Positions 58,716 through 64,000 of a stretch of DNA of 64,000 nucleotides are shown here, in pieces; position 1 is the stretch's first letter, and each line of letters starts with the position of its first letter. The stretch covers positions 62,001 to 126,000 of the forward strand of contig NZ_JAKSYH010000260.1 of assembly GCF_022829295.1 (NCBI RefSeq), in the 5' to 3' direction. Position numbers and translations under genes: made by a program. A model generated the notes under the pieces. The model ran no database searches, had not been told where the DNA came from, and saw nothing but the letters and a program-made list of their open reading frames with translations. Source of the stretch: Methylobacterium sp. J-088. GTDB taxonomy: Bacteria > Pseudomonadota > Alphaproteobacteria > Rhizobiales > Beijerinckiaceae.

Positions 58716-59891
58716 TCACGCCGACGGGCGCGCCTCCCCCAGCGCCTCAGCGTAAATCTTGAAGGCGTCGTCGTAGGTGACCGCGCGTGGGTTGTTCACG
58801 AGGAGCCGCGTCTGCTTCATCGCATCGGTGGCCATGCGCTCCAGATCCTGCCGGGCGACCCCGACCTCGGCGAGCGAAGCCGGCACCTTGCAGTCGCGGC
58901 AGATCGCGTCGAGGCTGTCCACGAAGCGTTTGGCGGCCTCAGGCTGCGGCAGGTCCGCGGCGGCGGGGTCGAGGATCGGCGCCAGCTCCGCGTAGAGCCC
59001 TTCGGCGTGCGAGAGGTTGAAGCGCATCACGCCCATCAGCACCAGGGCGTTCGAGAGCCCGTGCGGCACGTGGAAGATCGCGCCGACCGGGTAAGCCAGG
59101 GCGTGCACCGCCGCCACCGGCGCGTTGGCGAAGGCCATGCCGGCCAGCATCGAGCCGAGCAGCATGCCGGAGCGTGCGTCGAGGTTCTTGCCGTCGGTGC
59201 AGGCCGTGCGGATGTTGGCCGAGAGCAAGGCCAGGGCCTGCTTGGCGAGCTGGTCGGAGATCGGGTTCTTCTTGTTCTTGCTGGTGAAGGCCTCGATGGC
59301 ATGAACCATGGCGTCGATGCCGGTGGCCGCCGTGACATGCGCGGGCAGCCCCAGCGTCAGCTCGGGATCGAGCACCGCCCAGTCGGGCAGGAGCTTTGGC
59401 GCGACGACGCCCTTCTTCTCGGTGGTCGGCGTCGTGACGATCGAGATCGGCGTCACCTCGGAGCCGGTCCCGGCCGTGGTCGGCACCAGGATCAGCGGCA
59501 GCCGGTCGCCCTTGGCCAGGCCGACGCCGTAGATCGAATCCAGCGGCTCGTCGGATTTCGCGAGATAGGCCACGAGCTTGGCGGTATCGAGCGCCGAGCC
59601 GCCGCCGATCGACAGGACGAGGTCGGTCCCGAGCTCCCGGGCCCGCTTGGCCGCCGCCTCGATCACCGTGGAGGGCGGATCGGCCACCACATCCTCGTAG
59701 ACGTCGAGGGTGATGCCGGCCTCCGCCAGAGCCGCCTCGGCGGCCTTCGTGAGTCCGGCGCTGCGCACGCCCTTGTCGGTGACCAGCAGCACGCGCTTGG
59801 CCCCGAAGCTGCCGACGATCTCCGGCAGCTTCTTGGAGGCGCCGGCCTCGAACAGCACGTTCGGCGTGGTCTGGAAGGTGAACGGGTTCAT
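58716..59891 (-). CDS. Iron-containing (group III) alcohol dehydrogenase
   Basis: This 391-aa NAD(P)-dependent enzyme has the cofactor motif GGGSALDTAKLVAYL near residue 98. Metal ligands lie in the ATGIDAMVHAIEAFTS and AVHALAYPVGAIFHVPHG regions (His residues near 200, 265 and 280). Family members oxidise primary alcohols or reduce aldehydes and include NAD-dependent methanol dehydrogenases of Bacillus and lactaldehyde reductase. The substrate is unassigned. It lies 43 nt after the ThDP synthase gene on the same strand, so the two may be cotranscribed. Confidence 0.92.
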   Translation of the reverse strand: MNPFTFQTTPNVLFEAGASKKLPEIVGSFGAKRVLLVTDKGVRSAGLTKAAEAALAEAGITLDVYEDVVADPPSTVIEAAAKRARELGTDLVLSIGGGSALDTAKLVAYLAKSDEPLDSIYGVGLAKGDRLPLILVPTTAGTGSEVTPISIVTTPTTEKKGVVAPKLLPDWAVLDPELTLGLPAHVTAATGIDAMVHAIEAFTSKNKKNPISDQLAKQALALLSANIRTACTDGKNLDARSGMLLGSMLAGMAFANAPVAAVHALAYPVGAIFHVPHGLSNALVLMGVMRFNLSHAEGLYAELAPILDPAAADLPQPEAAKRFVDSLDAICRDCKVPASLAEVGVARQDLERMATDAMKQTRLLVNNPRAVTYDDAFKIYAEALGEARPSA

Positions 59892-59934
59892 CGCGCTGCC
59901 CTGTCTTGCTGGCCGACGATTGGTGAGACCGAGG

Positions 59935-61587
59935 TCACTCGGCCGGCTCGAAATCCTTGACCTTCTCGCGCAGCTCCTCGACCAGCACGCGGGTGTTCTC
60001 GGAATAATCGATCGGCACCGCCACGAGGTGGACGCCGCCTTCCGCGAAGGCGCGGTCCAGGGTCGGCACGAGGTCGTTCACCGCCTCGACCCGGTGGCCC
60101 TTGGCGCCGTAGGCCTGCGCGTAGAGGACGAAATCCGGATTGCCGAAGGTCATGCCGAAATCGGCGAACTTGTCGACCGCCTGCTTCCAGCGGATCATCC
60201 CGTAGGCCGAGTCGTCGAGAATCAGCACCACGAGGTTGAGCTTCAGCCGCACCGCGGTCTCCAGCTCCTGGCTGTTCATCATGAAGCCGCCGTCGCCGCA
60301 CACCGCCATCACCCGGCGGTTCGGGTAGAGCATCGCCGCCATCATGGCCGACGGCAGGCCGGCGCCCATCGTGGCGAGCGCGTTGTCGAGCAGCAGCGTG
60401 TTGGCCACGTAGGTGCGGTAGTTCCGGGCGAACCAGATCTTGTACATGCCGTTGTCGAGGCACACGATCCCGTCCTCCGGGATCACCCGGCGGACGTCGC
60501 GCACGAGGCGCTGCGGCGTCACCGGGAAGCGATCCTCGCCGGCGCGGTCGGCGATATGATCGAGGATGTGCTCGCGCAGGTGCAGCAGGGCGCCGGCATT
60601 CGGCAGCTTGCCCTCCAGCCGGTCGGCCAGGATCTTCAGGGTCGGCCCGAGATCGCCGACCACCTCGGCATCGGGATAATAGACCTGCTCGACGTTGGCC
60701 GGCATGTAGCCGATATGCAGCACCTTCTGGTCGGCCTGGCCCATGAAGAAGGGCGGCTTCTCGATCGTGTCGTGGCCGATCGCGATGATCAGGTCGGCCT
60801 TGTCGATCGCCTCGTGGACGTAATCGCGCTCGGACAGGGCTGCCGTGCCCATGTACAGGCTGGTGCCGCTGGCGACCGTGCCCTTACCCATCTGGGTGGT
60901 GAAGAACGGGATCTGGGTGCGCCGGACGAAGCCGCCGAGATCGCCCGTGGCGCGCGGCCGGCTCGCGGCGGCACCGAGCATCACCAGCGGGCGCTTGGCC
61001 TTGAGGATCATGGCGGCGGCCCGGTCGATCGCCGTCGGGTGGGCGACCGGGATGTCGATCGGGTGCGGCGGCACCAGGTTGGCCTCGGCCTCCTCGGCGG
61101 CGATGTCCTCGGGCAACTCCAACAGAACCGGGCCGGGCCGCTCCTCGGTGGCGACCCGGAAGGCGTCGCGCACGATCGCGGGGATCGACGATGCGGAGAC
61201 GATCTGGCGGGCCATCTTGGTGATCGGCTTCATCGAGCTGATCACGTCGACGATCTGGAACTTGGCCTGCCGCGCGGACAGGATGCCCTTCTGGCCGGTG
61301 ATGATGATCATCGGCATCGCACCGAGATGCGCGTAGGCCGCGCCGGTGGAGAAGTTCAGGGCGCCCGGGCCCAACGTCGAGAGGCACACGCCCGGCCGGC
61401 CGGTGAGGCGGCCATGGGTCGCCGCCATGAAGCTCGCCGCCTGCTCGTGGCGGGTCAGCACCAGCTCGATCTTGGAGGTGCGCAGGGACTCGACGACGTC
61501 GAGATTCTCCTCGCCGGGAATGCCGAAGATGCGGTCGACCCCCTCGTTCTCAAGGGCGGCGACGAGGAGATCTGAACCCTTGGGCAT
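59935..61587 (-). CDS. ThDP-dependent acetolactate-synthase-like enzyme
   Basis: This 550-aa enzyme has the three ThDP-family domains. Catalytic Glu48 lies in TRHEQAASFMAATHGRLTG, a central domain contains KRPLVMLGAAASRP, and the ThDP/Mg motif GDGGFMMNSQELETAV lies near residue 440. It resembles the acetolactate synthase large subunit, but no small regulatory subunit is adjacent, so it may be a catabolic or related carboligase/decarboxylase. The start at 61587 (MPKGSDLLVAALE) is preferred over the long non-conserved frame to 61686. An alcohol dehydrogenase gene follows. Confidence 0.88.
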   Translation of the reverse strand: MPKGSDLLVAALENEGVDRIFGIPGEENLDVVESLRTSKIELVLTRHEQAASFMAATHGRLTGRPGVCLSTLGPGALNFSTGAAYAHLGAMPMIIITGQKGILSARQAKFQIVDVISSMKPITKMARQIVSASSIPAIVRDAFRVATEERPGPVLLELPEDIAAEEAEANLVPPHPIDIPVAHPTAIDRAAAMILKAKRPLVMLGAAASRPRATGDLGGFVRRTQIPFFTTQMGKGTVASGTSLYMGTAALSERDYVHEAIDKADLIIAIGHDTIEKPPFFMGQADQKVLHIGYMPANVEQVYYPDAEVVGDLGPTLKILADRLEGKLPNAGALLHLREHILDHIADRAGEDRFPVTPQRLVRDVRRVIPEDGIVCLDNGMYKIWFARNYRTYVANTLLLDNALATMGAGLPSAMMAAMLYPNRRVMAVCGDGGFMMNSQELETAVRLKLNLVVLILDDSAYGMIRWKQAVDKFADFGMTFGNPDFVLYAQAYGAKGHRVEAVNDLVPTLDRAFAEGGVHLVAVPIDYSENTRVLVEELREKVKDFEPAE

Positions 61588-61805
61588 GCGAGGTCTCGCT
61601 GGTGCGTCGGCGTATCGGCGTCGCTCGGCGAAGAATGTCTTGGCGGCGCGTGGGGTGGTTAGAGAGCCGCCACCGGAAGTGGTCAAGACCGGTCCACGCC
61701 CGAACAGTCACAGAGGCGGCGCGATGCTATCTCCGCCAGACTTGCCGCACCCCGGAACGTCGTTGCACGGTCAAGGTTGTCGAGCGGTCAGGGAATTTTG
61801 AATCC

Positions 61806-63296
61806 ATGGAACGGATGGCCATCGAGCAGGACGCAGCGGCGGACAGTGCCGCCGGGCCGAGCGAGCCGGACACGGGTCCGGTTCTGGCGCCGATCGCGGA
61901 TTTCCCGCGCATCGACCTGCGCGTCGGCGTCGAATCGTGGGACAAGCGCCGTCAGGCCGGCAAGTCGCTCCGGGACGCGGTGCCCCACAGGGCCCAGGGC
62001 GAATGCGCGGACGATCCGGACCGGCCCGACCCGATCACCCTGATCGAGGCGGCCCATGACGGGCGCCAACCGCATCTGGTCCCGCTGCGGGTCGCCCGGA
62101 TGGCGACCTCGCCCTTCGCGTTCCTGCGCGGGGCCGCGCACGTCATGGCCTGGGACCTGTCGCGCGGGCGCCGCAGCGGCATCGACGTGGTGATGAACGG
62201 CGATGCCCACACCGACAATTTCGGTCTGTTCGGCACGCCCCAGCAGGACATCGTCCTCGATCTCAACGATTTCGACGAGGTGACGATCGGCCCGTGGGAA
62301 TGGGACCTGAAGCGCCTCGCCGCCGGTCTCGCGGTCGCGACCGCGGAAGCCGGCGCCTCGGCGCGCGATTCCCGCGCGGCGGTCATCGAGGCGGTCTGCG
62401 GCTACCAGCAGACGATGCGGCGTCTGGCGCCCCAGGGCTCTCTCGATATCTGGTATCAGACGACGCGGGTCGACACGCCCCACATTTCCGGCCTGCGCCT
62501 CGATGCCGAGGCCCGGGCGGTGGTCCGGCACGCGGTGGACAAGGCCCGGCGGCGGAACAACCGGAGCCTGCTGTCGCAGGTGGCGGAACGGCGGACCGAC
62601 GGGAGTTGGCGTCTCAAGACCGACGCGCCGATCCTGACGCCGGTCGACGACGCCACGCGGGAGAGCGTCGTCACCGGTTTGGAGCGCTACGCCGAGACCC
62701 TGCCGCGCGAGCGGCGCTTCATGCTCGATCGCTACCATGTGGTCGACGTGGCCCACCGGGTCGTCGGCGTCGGCAGCGTCGGGACCCGGGCCTATCTGGC
62801 CCTGCTGTTCGGCAATTCCGACGCGGACGCGCTGTTCCTTCAGGTCAAGGAGGCGGTCCGCCCGGCCCACGCGCCGTACCTGCCGGGAATGCCCGATCCT
62901 TACGCCCGCCACGAGGGCGAGCGGGTGATCTACGGCCAGCGCCTGCTCCAGGCGGTGGGCGATCCGCTGCTGGGCTGGACCAGCATCGCCGACCGCCCGT
63001 TCTACGTGCGCCAGATGAAGAACCTGAAGGGCGCGATTCCGCTGGCGCGGATGTCCGGCGCCTCGCTCCTGACCTTCTCGTACGCCTACGGGACGCTGCT
63101 GGCCCGCGCCCATGCCCGCACCGGGGATGCGGCGGCGATCACCGGCTATTGCGGCAGCGGCAAGAACGATCATCTCGCCGCCGCGATCGCCGACTGGGCG
63201 AGCGCCTATGCGGCGCGCAACGCCGCCGATTTCGAGCTGTTCCGCGCCGCGATCGCGAGCGGTCGCCTGGAGGCCGCGGAGGATCCCTGCCTGTAA
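61806..63296 (+). CDS. DUF2252 domain protein
   Basis: This 496-aa protein begins MERMAIEQDAAAD. It contains the DUF2252 signature MNGDAHTDNFGLFGTPQQD near residue 130 and LDLNDFDEVTIGPWEWDLKR near 152, with a final YCGSGKNDHLAAAIADWA. The fold is aminoglycoside-phosphotransferase-like (GDAHTDN resembles the catalytic loop), but no reaction is established. The gene is divergent from the ThDP synthase with a 218-nt gap. Confidence 0.88.
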   Translation: MERMAIEQDAAADSAAGPSEPDTGPVLAPIADFPRIDLRVGVESWDKRRQAGKSLRDAVPHRAQGECADDPDRPDPITLIEAAHDGRQPHLVPLRVARMATSPFAFLRGAAHVMAWDLSRGRRSGIDVVMNGDAHTDNFGLFGTPQQDIVLDLNDFDEVTIGPWEWDLKRLAAGLAVATAEAGASARDSRAAVIEAVCGYQQTMRRLAPQGSLDIWYQTTRVDTPHISGLRLDAEARAVVRHAVDKARRRNNRSLLSQVAERRTDGSWRLKTDAPILTPVDDATRESVVTGLERYAETLPRERRFMLDRYHVVDVAHRVVGVGSVGTRAYLALLFGNSDADALFLQVKEAVRPAHAPYLPGMPDPYARHEGERVIYGQRLLQAVGDPLLGWTSIADRPFYVRQMKNLKGAIPLARMSGASLLTFSYAYGTLLARAHARTGDAAAITGYCGSGKNDHLAAAIADWASAYAARNAADFELFRAAIASGRLEAAEDPCL

Positions 63297-63300
63297 AGTA

Positions 63301-63344
63301 TCATCCCGAAAGGTGGGCGCCGGCTTTCGGAAAACGGTGATGCG
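63301..63344. repeat. REP-like extragenic palindrome
   Basis: ATCATCCCGAAAG and CTTTCGGAAAACGGTGAT bracket a 44-bp imperfect palindrome just after the DUF2252 stop codon. It resembles extragenic palindromes found in many copies in Rhizobiales genomes. It can form a hairpin in both convergent transcripts. Confidence 0.65.
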
Positions 63345-63368
63345 CACACTAGGATCTTGCCCATCGCG

Positions 63369-64000
63369 TCAGATGATGCCGGGCGGCGGCGGCTCGTGGG
63401 CGAGCCGCACCAGCAGGTCCCGCAGCCAGCGATGGGCCGGATCGCGGTCGTAGGAGGCGTGCCAGAGCATCGACACGGCGACATCCTCCAGCGCGACCGG
63501 CACCGGGCTCACGCTGAGTTCCAGCGCGCTGGCGAAGGAGGTGGCAAGCCGCGCATGCATGGTGGCGATCACCGGCGCGGCCCGCACGAGGAACGGCACG
63601 ACCAGGAAACGCGGCGTGGTCACGGCGAGCGTCCGCGACCGGCCGATCTGGGCGAGCGCATCGTCCACCACTCCGTGGGCGGTCTCCCGCAGGGAGGTCA
63701 GCACGTGGGGAAACCGCAGGTAATCGTCGAGGCCGATCGGCGGCGCGAGGCCGATCAACGCGGCGTTGAACAGCACCACGTAGCTGTCCCGGTAGAGCAG
63801 GCGCTGCTTGTGGTGGATCTGCCCCTCCGAGAACAGCCCGATGGCGATATCGACCCGGTCGGCATCGAGTTCGTCGAGGATCCGCGACCGCTCGACGGAG
63901 CGCAGCAGCAGGCGGATGCCCGGTGCCTCCCGGCGAAGCTGCGCGATCAGGCGGGGCCCGAGCAGCACCTCGACGCTGTCGGGCAGGCTGATCGTGAAGG
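63369..64000 (-). CDS. LysR-type transcriptional regulator, N-terminal part outside the window
   Basis: The 210 codons present form the LysR effector-binding domain: LLGPRLIAQLRREAPGIRLL, LDADRVDIAIGLFSEG near the first third, SLRETAHGVVDDALAQIG, and a final alpha/beta lobe ending at 63369. The DNA-binding helix-turn-helix must lie beyond 64000. It is convergent with the DUF2252 gene. Its effector is unknown. Confidence 0.88.
   Translation of the reverse strand, partial: FTISLPDSVEVLLGPRLIAQLRREAPGIRLLLRSVERSRILDELDADRVDIAIGLFSEGQIHHKQRLLYRDSYVVLFNAALIGLAPPIGLDDYLRFPHVLTSLRETAHGVVDDALAQIGRSRTLAVTTPRFLVVPFLVRAAPVIATMHARLATSFASALELSVSPVPVALEDVAVSMLWHASYDRDPAHRWLRDLLVRLAHEPPPPGII

Noticed and set aside
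59935-61587. Calling the ThDP enzyme IlvB of branched-chain amino-acid synthesis
   Set aside because: No ilvH or ilvC is adjacent, and the neighbour is an alcohol dehydrogenase, so only the family-level name is safe.

Overview
The window looks like a chromosomal segment of a Methylobacterium-type alphaproteobacterium (family Methylobacteriaceae). The DNA is very GC-rich, so nearly every real gene has long antisense and out-of-frame shadows. The taxonomic markers are the serine-cycle block (malyl-CoA lyase, PEP carboxylase, malate thiokinase mtkB and mtkA), a formaldehyde-activating-enzyme paralogue and a DUF6894 protein. I see no rRNA, tRNA, CRISPR array, prophage or intact transposase gene. 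The accessory DNA is a set of short inverted-repeat elements plus a few very small genes.

Layout. 0-3.7 kb: metallo-beta-lactamase-fold hydrolase, DUF6894 protein, Rieske oxygenase, then a tiny GTG-initiated gene (2969-3040) with a 17-nt Shine-Dalgarno sequence complementary to the 16S rRNA 3' end and its own terminator, and a coiled-coil protein. 4-11.2 kb: ffh, chorismate mutase, rpsP, rimM and trmD, interrupted by an inserted membrane protein and methyltransferase pair, followed by an overlapping 59-aa membrane protein and serC. 11.3-16.3 kb: a HicB/HicA-like pair, amt and glnK with a sigma-54-type promoter, tesB and a UbiH-like monooxygenase. 16.7-21.4 kb: two polysaccharide glycosyltransferases, one with eight WY-type repeats. 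21.8-29.7 kb: a Fae paralogue and a MoxR / DUF58 / DUF4159 / VWA-like membrane cluster. 30-34.9 kb: two YejA-like binding proteins and YejB, without YejE or YejF. 34.9-39.5 kb: NIPSNAP protein, AraC regulator, two MFS exporters and a GNAT enzyme. 39.7-44.7 kb: membrane cytochrome c, kdsB, pheA, a phosphatase, a GNAT enzyme and pyrophosphatase. 44.8-46.8 kb: small secreted or regulatory proteins. 46.9-49.1 kb: PIG-L deacetylase, NodS-like methyltransferase and glycosyltransferase with translationally coupled ends. 49.5-55.7 kb, minus strand: mtkA-mtkB-ppc-mclA. 56.3-58.2 kb: class III PHA synthase phaE-phaC. 58.7-63.3 kb: iron-dependent alcohol dehydrogenase, ThDP-dependent synthase and DUF2252 protein. 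The window ends inside a LysR regulator.

How the parts fit. The serine-cycle block turns PEP and bicarbonate into oxaloacetate. It then activates malate to malyl-CoA and cleaves that to glyoxylate and acetyl-CoA, which can feed the neighbouring PHA synthase. In Methylobacterium extorquens AM1 mtkA directly follows sga-hprA-mtdA-fch. Here its upstream side instead holds its own candidate promoter, a palindrome, a terminator-like hairpin and nested repeats, so the canonical cluster appears to be split. The most unusual items are the tiny extended-Shine-Dalgarno gene (resembling the rreB gene described in Bradyrhizobiaceae), the nested miniature inverted-repeat elements, one of which appears to supply the ribosome-binding site of a downstream gene, and the lost antitoxin stop codon in the hicBA-like pair.
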